64,000 nt of DNA from Plantago ovata (taxonomy: Eukaryota; Streptophyta; Magnoliopsida; Lamiales; Plantaginaceae): NCBI GenBank assembly GCA_028274465.1, contig CM051455.1, forward strand, positions 128,127,462 through 128,191,461. Reading direction: 5' to 3'. The first letter of the stretch is position 1. Every line of letters starts with the position of its first letter. Below are positions 12,211-25,599 of the stretch, piece after piece. The notes beneath the pieces were generated by a model. It ran no database searches, was not told the origin of the DNA, and was given only the letters and a program-made list of their open reading frames with translations. The position numbers were made by a program, and so were the translations under genes.

Positions 12211-15200
12211 ATGGGTTGCATCAGGTTGAGAAAAACTGTGAATTTGGGCTTGCTTTGCTCTAAATTCGAAGCTGGAGTCATCAATGGAGGATTCCGGAGA
12301 TTCTCGACAACACCCATGGATGATCAGTCCAAGCAACACACTTCTTCATCCATACAACTCACTAGTGACCTTAGCAAGTCCAGTAACCTCTTTTCTGCCA
12401 TCAATCAAGCCCTTCACATTGCCTTAGAAACTGATCCCAGGTCTCCTCTCTCTCAATCTCTCTCTAGTTTGTTTGTATGTTAGTAGTGCTTTCGATTTTT
12501 AAATCATTATTTTGTAAGAATTTCACATTATGGGTTGTTTTCATTTGTTGGAATGTAAATACATTTGACTTGTAATATCAATTTTCAATATGCAGTTAGT
12601 TGTGTTGTTTTTGTGTACTTGACTTGGTACTACTGCTTAGCTTTGGGAGGTTGATGCTTCATTTCTTTGATCAAAGTATGTCTCTATGGAAATTCTAAGG
12701 CTTTTTTTTTTTTTTTGGGTCTGTGGAAGCTAAAATTTCTTGGCACTATGGGTGAAGGGTTTTGGTTATATAGCTTATCAGGTTTATTCAGTGGTAGGGA
12801 ATCAGCTTTTTCTGTGCAACGGTTGAATTCGAAAATCGGGTTTTGTTTAGTGGTGGAGGAGAACTAACTGTGACAGATATAGTGTGATTACTGGGCTTAA
12901 TAACAAGAATATTCCAATTCTTTCAACTGGTGGGCACAAATCATATGTCTAATTGGTTGTAACTTGATGAATTCTTGATCAGATCGTATGTGTTTGGGGA
13001 AGACGTGGGCTTTGGTGGTGTTTTCCGTTGCACAACTGGATTAGCTGATAGGTTTGGCAAGCATCGGGTTTTTAATACACCTCTGTGCGAGCAGGTACTT
13101 GATTATCACGGATATTCGTTTAGTTGGTACAGAAACAGCAAATGCGTCCTCTCTTTGGTGTCTAAAAGAGTTCTTACTTAAACTAAAGAAGATTTAGTTC
13201 AAATGTGACATCTGGTTGAAGTGATATACCACTTACAGTAGTCTAAAGTTATTAAATGAAAGGCGAGCTTATTTGGGATTGTGAATTTTCATGCAGGGGA
13301 TTGTTGGATTTGCTATTGGTCTGGCTGCAATGGTGAGCTTTTGTTATTTATTGTTTGCATTATCTTCAAGCTTCATAACTGTAACTTGAAAAATCATTCA
13401 TCATGCAGCATGGAACTACTAATATTTAGTATGACTTCCATCATATGTAGGGGAATCGAGCAATAGCTGAAATTCAATTTGCGGATTACATTTTCCCAGC
13501 TTTTGATCAGGCATGAATCTTATTTCTGCACTCTCACTTATAACAAGAGGCCATTAACTAACATATTGTATTGCACTTTCACTTTTAGATTGTGAATGAA
13601 GCTGCTAAGTTTAGATATCGGAGTGGTAATCAATTTAACTGTGGAGGTAGATATTTGAGCTGGAAGTCAATACTGTAATCCTTTATGTTGTAAGCAACTT
13701 TTTGACACACTTGTGATCTCCAGGTTTAACAATCCGAGCACCCTATGGCGCTGTGGGTCATGGTGGCCATTATCATTCTCAATCCCCTGAAGCTTTTTTC
13801 TGTCATGTCCCTGGTATTAAGGTACTCCTTTTAAGAATGAAATGGCATGCATGTAGCTTTGTATTGACTCTTGTAAGAAATGAAGTCCCAGGACAAAGTT
13901 AAAAAGGAGATACTGTTTGCTGTCAAGGACTGATAAGACAATTATTTCCTTCTCAAAATGTTTGCGCTGTAAAGAGAATTAAGTTTAACTTTGCTTACGT
14001 AGCTTATGTTTGATCCATAATAGTCAAAAGTCAAAACCTAGGTCCTATTGTTATGTCATGGAACAGCGTGTTATGAGGACTCATTTACAGCATGTTTTAT
14101 AAGAATAAGAACTATGCGAGTACTGGGGTTTACTGTGTGAGCTTCCTTTCAGGTGGTAATTCCACGCAGTCCTCAACAAGCCAAAGGATTACTCTTATCA
14201 AGCATTCGCGACCCAAATCCAGTGGTGTTCTTTGAACCAAAGGTATGGTTATATTTGCCCTTTTCAGGTTCTAGCCAAACATTAAGTTGATGGAACCTCT
14301 GTGACATGCGTAATGGTCTCAGTGGCTTTACCGACTTGCGGTGGAAGAAGTTCCCGACAAAGATTACATGTTACCTCTATCCGAGGCAGAGGTATGCCGT
14401 ATTCTGTTTATTTTGTTCAAGGGAAAAAATAGTTCTGTCACTCAAGAATTCTTAATCAACAGGTTATTCGCAAAGGTAGTGATATAACACTTGTCGGCTG
14501 GGGAGCTCAGCTTGCAGTTATGGAACAGGCTTGTGCCGAAGCTGAGAAGGTATTTAGCTATTCAAATGGAATTCACCAGAGGACTATTTTAACAACCATG
14601 TTCACTAACCCTTGAGAAACTTGTATGATGCCTTTAAAGTAAAGAATGTAGTTGCCATTCAACTCAAATGTTGGCATTAGAGTGAATTGATCATTCCAAC
14701 TTAGGGTCCCATTCAATCAGCCTCATCACACAATTGAACTTATACTTCAATCTTCCTGATCGAGTTGCTCATTTTAAAGCTGAATACAACTTTTTTTTTT
14801 TTTCAAAGTCCCTATTAAATATACACTGATATTTGCATTATGTACTAAAAGTTGATACAATGTAGAGAAACACTGCAAGATACGCATTTGTTAGCTATAT
14901 TAAGAATAATGGGTCGATAGATAGGTTATTGTAGGCTTATAACCTGGGTCACATGAAGATAGATATGTGGCCTGTAATACTGAACAATGTACAGGGCGAG
15001 TAATCAAGAAGTTTGTTTCTGTATTATGTGCGATTGTCACTGTACCGACTGTACATATTCTTGTTTAGGATATACATATTGCTTTACTTTCCTGCACTGA
15101 TCATTGAACCTTGAATTTTTAACCTGTTGTAGGATGGCATATCTTGTGAACTAATAGACCTAAAAACTTTAATTCCATGGGATAAAGAAACTGTGGAGGC

Positions 15201-16074
15201 ATCTGTTCATAAAACCGGAAGACTTCTGGTGAGAAATATATTTGAACGAAACCTGTATTCTCCAGTGTGATTGTCGTTCTCTGCCTATTACAGTGATTTC
15301 GTTCTGCACTTTGTAGGTTAGCCATGAAGCTCCAGTAACTGGTGGATTTGGTGCTGAAATATCTGCCTCCATAGTTGAACGTTGCTTTCTGCGGGTATGT
15401 CATTGCAACTGGATTTTTACATGCTGCTAAGTACTACTACTAAACTATGAACTTCGTAAAGGATCTTACTTTGGAGTCTATATAGAACACATTACTTTTG
15501 CTTTGTAACATGGCAGAAGAGTGACCTGTATATTAGCAAAAAGTTAAAAATCATCTATTAATTGTAATGCATGCGTACAACCTCTGTACTGACCTCAAGA
15601 CTTTGGTAATGTATCCAACGTTCTCCCTGATAAAATAAAAAGAGGATTGTTGACAGAATGAACAGAATAAATAGAGACGGATTTGATTGAATTCATGGCG
15701 CCTGCTGTAAGCTTACAACTAACTGATAGCTGTTATAGAACAAAAAAAATTAGTAGCTTGATAGCTGCTTCTAGACTTGAAAGGATTGATGTTTTAGCAC
15801 TATTCTTATTAAGTTCTGAGGAAGATTGATAATACAAAAAAAAATCGGTTTTGGCAGTTGGAAGCTCCAGTAGCCAGAGTGTGCGGCCTTGATACTCCTT
15901 TCCCTCTAGTATTTGAGCCATTCTACCTCCCAACTAAAAATAAGGTATGTCTCCCATTAAATTTCATCAATATGCAGCTAGCTAGATTAGAGTATGACCT
16001 TATGAGTATGAATCGATGATTATATTTTATTGGTGCAGATACTCGATGCAATCAAATCCACTGTCAATTATTAA
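12211..16074 (+). CDS. Branched-chain 2-oxoacid dehydrogenase E1 beta subunit, mitochondrial (13 exons)
   Basis: This is the beta chain of the thiamine-diphosphate E1 component that oxidatively decarboxylates 2-oxo acids from Leu, Ile and Val; it pairs with E1 alpha in the mitochondrial matrix. Exons: 12211-12440, 12983-13094, 13297-13332, 13451-13510, 13589-13646, 13724-13821, 14153-14242, 14323-14391, 14463-14549, 15133-15228, 15317-15394, 15858-15944, 16039-16074, giving about 378 residues in continuous frame. Residues 1-40 are Arg/Ser-rich without acidic residues, a plausible transit peptide (GGFRRFSTT). Family landmarks follow in order: [88 protein letters not shown] and [17 protein letters not shown]. 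Intron 4 begins with GC instead of GT (GATCAG then GCATGA), a tolerated non-canonical donor. No disabling change is seen. Confidence 0.95.
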
Positions 16075-17477
16075 CATGGTGGCTGCATTGTTTGTTCAAG
16101 GAAACGTGTGTATCTGTGCATTGAGCATGAAAATATTCTGTATCAGCAGCTGCGCCTGAAAGTAATTGCTAGGTGGTATATAAGTAATTAATTGGATTGA
16201 TAGAACTCGGCCATAGTGCCCGGATGGATGATTGATTATCTATTTGCAAAGTGCAAGACTTCTAAATAAATTTGATTTAGATTCGAACTCCGGAAGGAGC
16301 ATGTTTAACCATTAGCAATGAAAGCACACTCAGACATGAATAGATTCATTCCAGCAATCCAGCCTAATACCAAAACGGCAAAACCTAACAACTACCAGTT
16401 TTTCACGTTGGACCAAATCACCTTGAAATGCAAAAACCACCTTACGTTGGTGTTGTTCCAATATCTTGCAAATCCTCTGTGATACAAGTCCGATTCCGAT
16501 TCTACCGAAGGGTATTACTACGACAAGATTTCAGATATTCAGGGAAATAATAAGATGATAAACTAAACAAAATTTTCAACTTGTACCACATCACTTTGAA
16601 ATGCAGCAACCTACTTTGGCGTTCCAATATCTTGCAAAACCCCCGTGATATGAGTCCCATTCCACTAGGGTATTACTAAGACACGGTTTCATCCAGGCAT
16701 ATAAACATCATACAATAGCAAACCAAGAACGTGCGAATGTGCGACATACTACTACAGTTTCAGGTCACCTTGAACCAAACAACCAATTTCCAATAACACT
16801 GCTAATTTTCCAGATCACCATTTCATTAGTACTATTATATCAAAATTTAAGACTTCACATGCAAGTTGAAATTCTACTACTACTAAAGTTTTACCATTTC
16901 AGATAAATAGAAAACAACATTCATTCTTAGTTTGAACATCATATATCCAAATCTATTCCAGCCTGAAATGGAAAAACTATCCACCAGTTACATTTCTGAA
17001 CACACATTCAAATATGTGATACAGGTACTGTTCTAAGGCAAGGGCCACAAACTGATCCCCTGAATCTTTTGTTTAAGCGCAACATCTGAAAAAAGCCATA
17101 TCCCAATACCCACAGACACATTTACAGTTGGAACCCACCACAACAACGAGCCAATTCCATGTTTCAGAGCTTATCACTTGATTAAAGACAAAGTCCACCG
17201 TCACTTTGATTCTGCACCAAAATAAATAAATAAATAAATAATGAAGCACATGATTTAGATGAGTCCTTGAACAGACAAATCTCCTAACTTGATCCAATGA
17301 TTTACAATGTGCCAAATTCACATCAAATAATATTGCAGTTTTTCAACATCACAATATAAGTTTGTGTAAAACATGTGAATGTGACAACACTACAAAGAGC
17401 CTTCACAATTGATGGCTGATAATTACAAACACAGATTTTACTTCCACCAACCTTATATCTTCTATTTTTATCTGGAT
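16075..17477. other. Intergenic spacer with a diverged tandem duplication
   Basis: A unit of about 165 bp is present twice in tandem (roughly 16395-16545 and 16575-16705). Shared blocks include CTTGAAATGCA, TTCCAATATCTTGCAAA and GGGTATTACTA. No open frame or RNA gene is evident. The right end probably contains the 3' UTR of the minus-strand TBP gene. Confidence 0.5.
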
Positions 17478-20400
17478 CTAAACAGCTAGTATAGTAAGTA
17501 CAACTGTACTGATAGTTGGGACCAGAATATGGAATTCAGAAATGAAAATAAAAGAAGACACTATTGCATACCATTGCTGCACTTTTCGATATTCAGTCAG
17601 CACAGGGTATATGTTCTCAAAGGCAGTATAAGTCTCGTCTCTGACCTGATAAATTTGAACATCACGATAAAACACAATAGCTGGGAGGTTAAAGATTAAC
17701 CATCATTTTTCATACCAATAGTAACTACCTTAGCCCCAGTGAGGACAATCTTCCCAGATACGAATATAAGCAACACAATCTTAGGCTGCTTCATCCTATA
17801 TATCAACCCAGGAAACAGTTCTGGTTCATACTGCAACAAAAACGCATCGTCATTAATACATAGGCGGAAATTTCTATGGGATGGAAACAACCGTATTGGC
17901 ATGTGTCCAATTCATATTAATCGGATCAGTATGCAACACATCCTAGGTTTGCTAAGCTATTTGAGATTGGGAGTCTAAACTCTAAACAGATATAGAAATA
18001 GAATAGCTATGATCAGAAGAAAGAATCCTAGATATAGAGAAACATAATACTATTTGATTTTGTTTATTATTCATCGCATCATATATGTCTGAAGAGCATT
18101 TTTTTATTTATAAAAAGGTATGCATCCTGCTTTTTGGGACTGTACATATCCATACACCCACACGTACATCAGTTTCCTTTTGTGCAGACATTGGTGCATC
18201 TAGTCATTATAAAAGGTTGAAAGAAGCTTATCACAAGCATTTTGAGCTTCAGACTAAAATTACTAATCGCAAGAAAAACTCAGGCCATGGCTTAGTCTGA
18301 GAATCTCATTGACCCTAGTTACATTAACGTCTTACCATGCATCTAGCAATAATGGACATATCAATAGAAGGGAAACAGAAGAAGGGAGGGGGGGGGGGGA
18401 AAGAAAAGCCCCACATGTGAACATCTGCTGCATAACATGTATTATGTGTTACATTAGATGCAGAGAAGAGCCAGTAAAGAACTCACACTTGAGAAAGCAC
18501 CATGAGCATAAGCAAGACCTTCGAGGCGAATAGGAAATTTAACATCACATGATCCTACTATGTTCTGAATCTTGAAATCCTGCACCACAGAATAACAATT
18601 GAACATATAGAGATGGGAACAGTTTGATAGCAAAGCACCAGGTAATGTCACAACCCCAACCAGTGTATAAAGAAGAGTACCTTGAATTTGGCCGGAAAAC
18701 CAAGCTTCTGAATGATCCTAGCATACTGAAGGACAGAAAGAAAGTTCAAAATTTGAAAAGGAACGAAGAAGCATAAAAGAAACAAATTACAATCAAGTGA
18801 AATAACCTTAAACAATGCTACAAAATAATTTTATGCAGCTAGAACCCATAACGCAGCGAACATGAACCAAAATATTAAAGCTGCATATATCTCATGATGT
18901 TTATATATACCTTGCGTGCCGCCAATTTTGACTGTTGTTCACTCTTAGCTCCAGTACACACCTAAGAAGTAATTACATGGCTTGATTAGCTAATTATTGT
19001 TCAAGAGTAAATATACAGGGAAGAAATAAAGCGAGCAGGAACAAGCTGAGTCATCCGCCAGTGCCGAAAATAAATGCAGTAGTAAGTAGAATATCAGCAG
19101 TGATTTGACAATGTTGGCCAATTTAAGATAATAATTAACACTTACCATTTTCCCAGAAGCAAAAATCAGAGCCGTCGTTTTCGGCTCTCTAATCCTCATA
19201 ATCACAGCAGCAAAACGCTAAAAGACACAACAGAAAGATCAGTTGGTGAATTTCAAAAAATTAAGAGTACCAATATGGGAAGTACCAAACGTAGACGAGT
19301 GTATATTGATATGATGCAATACATGTCATCCGTTTAATTTGATTACATAAGCAAAAGTTGCCAAATTAAACGGATGACATGTGTATTGCATCATATCCAT
19401 AATACATCACCCCAAAAAAAAAAAAAAAGAGCAGCAGATTACATTGTTAAAAACTCATTCACACAAAAATCTAAGAATATCATACAATCTCAAATGCTCA
19501 CAGCGCATCCAGAACAGCACAATCAATCTAATAGTGCCACATAAAAAGATCTGCTTGATAAACTACTATGAAGGAATTCACTAAAGATAGTCAAGCTTGA
19601 TGACATGATTGGTTCTCTATGTGATCAGCATAGCATGCGAGAAATAGAGACCAAGAGAAGAGTTTTTAAACCGTAGACACCAATCACAAATCGCAATACA
19701 TGTTTCAACTGTTTAATCAGATGAGAAGAAAAAAGCATCAATAAATATTCAATTTAGAACCAGTTTACAATACTGACATCCTTCTCGAAACGAAATCGGG
19801 GAATTTTAGAAGATTATTCTTTTTCATAATAGGAGAACAGGTTGAGATACTAACAAGAACAAAATCATCTAGAAACAACATTGAAATGGCTACACAAGGA
19901 CATTTTTAGAAAGAATAGAATATTTTTTTGTTTGTTTGGAAACACAAAAACTTCTAAAACTTCCTGGAATTCAAAAGGGAGAAAAAAAGATAAAGGCAAG
20001 CTAAAAGTTTGAAATCAAGGGAAACAAAACTAGGGCATAAACAGGAATATACAGTACTTGGCCTACATAATCACTTGCTTAAATGATTTAAAATTTCAAC
20101 AAGGTGAAATACCCAATTGCAGATTTTAAGGAATGGAAATATCAATCAGATTACCAGACAAAGATTAAAGAATAAAGTGAAATACCTTCGGGTTGTATTC
20201 TGCATTGCGAGCTTGTAAAGCGATAGCTTTTAGGTCCAGCTTGGTGTCCAGATTGACAGTTGACACAATATTCCTGCACATATATAATATCAAACTATTA
20301 ACTGCTGAAAAAACCGCAGCAATATCCTTCAAAGCAGAACATTTTGTAAGCCGCAAACCTATCTTTCTGTCACACTTCCTATTTAATTGTCAAAAATAAA

Positions 20401-21320
20401 ATAAATACAGTGCAGTCACGTGTTTCTTCATTTATATTCCTGTTGACGTTAGACCTACATCCATTACGGAAAGCAACACTATAAGAAACTAACGTTGACG
20501 TGAGAACAACATCCATTACGGAAAGCAACACTATCAGAAACCAACTGTTTTAAGGAAAATTAGGCAACTACATGCACGACAGACCGCCAAACATAGGTTC
20601 ACCACTCCATTTTGAAAACATAAAGCTATGCCAACCAAACTACCATAGGCTAATTAGGCAAATACATCCACGACACACACTTGATAGAAGTTTTACAAAG
20701 GTGCCACTTCCTATTTAATTGACAAAAATAAAATAAATACACTGCAGTCAAGTGTTCTTCATTTATATCCTCGTTCACGTGAGACCTACATCCATTACGA
20801 AAAGCAAAACTATCAGAAACTAACTACTTTGAGGAAAATTAGACAACTACATGCACGACAGACCGCCAAACACAGGTTCGCCACTTCATTTTGAAAACCT
20901 ACAGCTATACCAACCAAGTTTTACAAAAATACAACCACGATACACACGTTATACAAGTTTTACAAGGGATTCACTCCAGTACACCTAGGTACACCACCCA
21001 CAGGGGTTTCGATAGTACAAGACCATCTCAATATACCAAACCCTAAAAGCTATAAGAAACAGACTACTTCACTGATAAACAGGAAATCACCACACAACAT
21101 AAGTTCTAACCATGCCACTCCTCCACTCACACTCACAGAACCCTAATTTTCCATACTAGGATCTAAAACTTAAAACTACCAATTTTTTTATTAAAAAAGC
21201 TCAAAACTTTCAGGTGAGAAACTAAGAGGCAAGACATTACTGAAGCGTTGGTACGATCCCAGAAGGGTGCTTGGATAGATCAACTGGTTGTGTGCCTTCT
21301 AGACCCTGAGGATCCGCCAT
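17478..21320 (-). CDS. TBP: TATA-box-binding protein (TBP)
   Basis: TBP nucleates RNA polymerase I, II and III pre-initiation complexes in the nucleus. Coding exons in transcript order: 21320-21241, 20273-20186, 19217-19146, 18961-18911, 18725-18681, 18579-18487, 17830-17729, 17645-17572. They join in frame to about 201 residues, the usual plant size. The N-terminus is the short plant form ([20 protein letters not shown]). Both saddle repeats are complete. Repeat 1 runs from [20 protein letters not shown] to [20 protein letters not shown]; repeat 2 runs from [19 protein letters not shown] to [20 protein letters not shown]. The protein should end ...KVQQ. The frame otherwise reads on to 17478, so the last intron probably splits the stop codon (TG, then A). 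Intron 1 holds a tandem duplication and intron 2 a hairpin. Confidence 0.95.
19309..19398. repeat. Small foldback (hairpin) in TBP intron 2
   Basis: The arms ATGATGCAATAC...CATCCGTTTAATTT and AAATTAAACGGATG...GTATTGCATCAT are reverse complements over about 34 bp, with one 2-base insertion in the right arm. They are separated by a loop of about 25 bases. It could be a tiny MITE relic or a miRNA-like foldback on either strand. Confidence 0.7.
20373..20925. repeat. Tandem duplication inside TBP intron 1
   Basis: A segment starting ACTTCCTATTTAATTG at about 20373-20645 is repeated at about 20704-20925 with moderate divergence. The inner motif CATCCATTACG...AAGCAA occurs three times. Both copies share the block TACATGCACGACAGACCGCC. 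This enlarges the intron and appears non-coding. Confidence 0.7.
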
Positions 21321-21764
21321 CAATCAAATTGCCTGTTCTGGAAAGATATCGCCTGCCTCGAGCAAACCCTAACAATCGCCAACAAAACCCATCAATCAAT
21401 CAGTCAATCAATTATCCATTCAATCAATCATCATCATCATCATCAGCAAACAAAAACAGTAATCCATCCTCCATTTCACAACAACAACTCAAACCCTAAT
21501 TCCATATAATTTAGTCAATTTAATTCCGAAAACAATGAGTTATTCCATTATCGGGTTCAATTCACAACCGATTGAGACAGAAGGTGGAAATCGAAGAGAG
21601 ATGGTAACCTTTTGGGTGTAGATCTAGGGTTCGATTGAGGGAATGAAACGGAGAGAGCAATCTGACACAGATATATGAGAAATAGGAGAGATTTAAAGCG
21701 GTAAAGGTTTGAAAAGGAGTGTCTTTTATAGATTATGTATGTAAGAGAAGAAAAGAGGATGGAA

Positions 21765-21772
21765 TTTATATA
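21765..21772 (-). promoter_or_regulatory. TATA box of the TBP gene
   Basis: On the minus strand this reads TATATAAA, about 445 bp upstream of the TBP start codon. That implies a long leader (about 21321-21740), which may contain a leader intron. Confidence 0.5.
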
Positions 21773-21859
21773 GAGAGATGTATGGATGGAGATATGAATT
21801 TGTATGTGAATGAGAGACAGGAGGGAAGGGAGAGGAAGATATCTGTGGAACAAGCAGCT

Positions 21860-24800
21860 GATATCTGAGGTTCAGTGTGTGAGGGCTGATATCACCCCCA
21901 CCATCTCATTTATACAAGTCCCAAACTGCCCTTCACATTTCCATTTAATGTACCGTTGACTTTGGGTACTTTTGGTATTTCAGTGCCTCATCATGGGCCT
22001 CCACGTAGAACTACAGATGGGCCTCTTTCTGTTTTCCACATTGGGCCTCATTGGCATCTATAGCCCAACCTACCATACTAGTGCTGTGATTCGAATTTCG
22101 AAGAGTTGATGAAGTAGGAAAGTGTGGTAATAAACGGTATCTTCATAACACAGTATAAGTAGTCATTTTGGTAATTCAATTAGCTTGCAACAGTCGAAAA
22201 GTTCGATGTTTAAAAGAAAGTAGTAATGTTACTTATATACATACGATACGTCGTATAATAACGTGAAAATTAGACATGCTCGTCATGGAAAAAAAGGAGC
22301 ATAAAAGAGATGGCTTGTTAAGAAGATACTCGTGTGTGGACAAATGAGGACGGTGTGTCCTTTAAATGATATGTGTTAGTTTCTGGCTAGAATATCATGG
22401 ACGAACAATGATTACTAGTATTGATCGATTAGGGCATCGATTTCAAGAATTCGCTTATGTAAGTTAGCTTTTATTGATAAAGAATTTTTTACGAGCATTA
22501 GATCGTGCAAGTTAACATGGTACGATTATTCTTTGTACTGATTTCAGGCAATCTCATAATATGAGGAGGGTGGTCAAGGTTTGTCCCGACTGTAACAAAT
22601 ATTGGGTAATCCTCCATTGAGAGATGTTTTGATGGGGTTTGGGTGATTTTTTGTATTTTGTATTGATGATGTGCACTGCTTTGCACAATTTTCAAGGATC
22701 AACATCATAAAAACTATGCAAAAAAGTTGCAAAATTTTATTGCATAAACATATAAATGTTGCAAAAGATCTTAATGTTGTTGATATGTTTATGTTTATGC
22801 AATAAAATTTTTACCGTTTCAAGAAGAAGAAGACACTCGAGATCATCTTACTACTATACTAACCCTTTTGTGTAGTTAGGAGTTGATCTTTGGCTCTCTT
22901 ATAAATTTAATTTTTGTATTGACACCATCACAACATAGCTTGCCTCATGAAAAACTTTTGCATCCCTATCCATAGTTGTCAGCATATTTGACCATTTCCA
23001 GGCCTCTTTGTCCTATGACTAAAGTTGTACTTGTCAGCATATCAAATTTAATTTTGATATTGTATTGAACAAATCTACGTAATGTTGGATTTTAAGTGTT
23101 GATTAGATTTCTTTAAAGATCACGTCTGGAATTGTTAGAAATCTACGTGTGAACTTACTAGCATAGATGAAACTCAACAGTGATGATCACAAACTATGCC
23201 TAACATTTTTCTTTTATTGTTTTTATCTTGCTCTTTGATAGTTTCTGACTTGTGAGTGTTCTTCACAGAATCTGATAGTGTTTGAACTTTTTTCCCAGTT
23301 TACTTGCTTCTGAGTGGTTGCAATTGAGTAACATTGAGCCTAAGCCTAGTTAAGTGCTGAGAGAACGACACTTGAGGTCATCTTATGGCTACACTAACTC
23401 TTTTGTGTAGGCAAAGCTTTTACAACCATATTGTTGTCATGATATCTGACAATTTCCAGGTCTCTTTGTCCTATACAGTGGTAGTTCTTTGAGTCAACAG
23501 TTCAACAAACTTTTTGAACTCTTGTGGAATTAGTTCAGGTGCTTTCTAGTTCTGTTGCTTCAACTCATTCCTGAGACCCATAATAATTTCAAGACTAGAC
23601 TTATAATCTGTAGAAGTTATGTCTGGCACCTTGATAAAGATTTCTGAAGCTATAAGCTTTCTTCTCATATGTGAGACAACTTGCTGATCATTCTTCAACC
23701 TTTTGAACTGAAGGGGGACGAGGGGCACCCAAATTCGAGTTTCCTTCGTTCCTTGGTCCGTGGCACAATAAACCTTCACTTAACCCCGTGAGGTTTGGTG
23801 CGAAAGTGTATTTTGTTTTGTTATGTAGACAACAAAGACTAATGCAAACGAAACACACAATACAATACTAAAAGTAAACTACATATGTTGTTCAGTATGT
23901 TGCCAAATATGTTATGACAACAATCTTCACAACAACCATGAAAAGTGTAGAATATAAACAGTATAGTAAATACACAGACACACCTGGGATGCTTTCAAAT
24001 TTTCAAGTATATTATTAATCAAATATACTTCAAAACGCCTTCAGGGCCAAAATATTGTGGGAAGCAAGTCTAATAAAAGTGTAATCACCAAACACACCTT
24101 GGTGATCACCAGCGCCAAATGGCACAAACTCAACTAAGCCTACACTATAGGAAAACCTATTGAAATCCACCTTGTAAAGAGGACTTTCATCGTAACAACA
24201 AACTCAAATGAGATCGTTGTAATGCTAGTGGATTTTACCGCTTAGAAAAACTACACAAGTGTGAGCATATACACTTGCGAGGATCGGAAAACTCAACCTC
24301 AATACTCAAGTGTGTGAGTGCTAGTGTTTCTACTTCTTGACTGATGTGATCGTGGGTGTCATCAAGACAAGCAGTGGTCAGTTCTCTCGATGTTTTAAAG
24401 TGTGTGAGAGTAACAAAGACTTTGACAAGAGATCAACACGAGTGAACAAGACAAGTGAAGTCCTTTGCAGTCCACCTATATATATAGGTAGGAGTATTGA
24501 AGACTAAGTAGAAACGCTAGGTGAGGTGTAAACATGGCTCGAGAAACTATTACAAGGTGAAAGTGATATGCCAAGAATTTGAATTCCCAATCCAACGGAT
24601 TCAAAATTCAAGCGACACAATTTGGCACTATAAATACAAGGACTTAGAACTTGAAGAACACACCAACCAGCGAACAAGAACTTATTCTTACATTCAAATC
24701 TTCAAGTGTTCAAGCTCTCAAAAATCCAACTTTAGTTGCGATCAAAACAACTCTCAAATCTAAGTTCTTAATGTCAAACTTCACTAAAGCTTTGTGAAGG

Positions 24801-25030
24801 AGTTGATCAACTGAAACTAAGTTGTGGCCAAAATCAGTGTTCATTATCCTGAACAAGTAAAGTCTTGTTGCAAGGAAGATCACATTTAATTTTAAGGGCC
24901 CATAACACTTTAAAGTATTAATGAACCAACATTCAATCTGTATAATGAAGTATCATGTTGTTATACAAGTTAATTTCTAATCTTGATTAATACTTCAGGT
25001 TTAATTTTGTTGACCACTTTTGGACATAAA
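21860..25030. other. Repetitive, probable mobile-element debris
   Basis: No gene is supported. Related blocks recur: the motif TCATCTTA(C/T)...ACTAAC(C/T)CTTTTGTGTAG with TTTCCAGG(C/T)CTCTTTGTCCTAT appears near 22840-23020 and 23370-23475. A foldback occurs at about 22730-22817 (TTTTATTGCATAAACAT against ATGTTTATGCAATAAAA). Near 24610-24760 a TATA-like ACTATAAATAC is followed by an LTR-leader-like stretch similar in layout to that at the right end of the window. These suggest remnants of an LTR retrotransposon, but I could not pair LTRs. Confidence 0.4.
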
Positions 25031-25599
25031 ATTTGTAACGCCCCAGATTTCAGAGAGTTTAAAGGGATTGAGAACGCTACTTATACCAACAAGGTGCACT
25101 TTTTTTTTATAGGAATCCACCTAGAATAACTTTAGAGTTAAGCGTGCTTGCCATGCAACAATTATAGGATGGGTGGCCTACTGGAAAGTTCCCGGTACCC
25201 GCAGAGTGAGGACAAAGTAAGCGGATTAGAACACGTGTTGGTCTGTGAGGCTAGGATATCACCCTGGAGAGCTTCCCATGATCCCACCATTAATTAGTAT
25301 TTTCAATATGAAGTATAGGACGAGTCTAGATATGGACAAGAATCAAGATCTGATAATAGTTCCAAATGGGTCCGGAGTGGGTGGGTTTGGACTACCTATA
25401 CGGGTGCAAATGGGTCTGCATTGTGTTCAAACGGGTTCATATATTACCCTACCCAAACCGACAATGGAATAAATGTGGATACTTACCAATTCTTATCGGA
25501 TACGAATTCAGGTCAAGACCCATATCCCGCCCTATATATATGTTAAAACCCACATATTCAAAAGTATATGTATGAGAAGGGTCCTAAACGGGTAAGAAG

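Noticed and set aside
24146-24175. CACTA terminus reading CACTATAGGAAAACC
   Set aside because: No subterminal repeats follow, and the sequence differs from the CACTACAAGAAAA ends of the two other copies.
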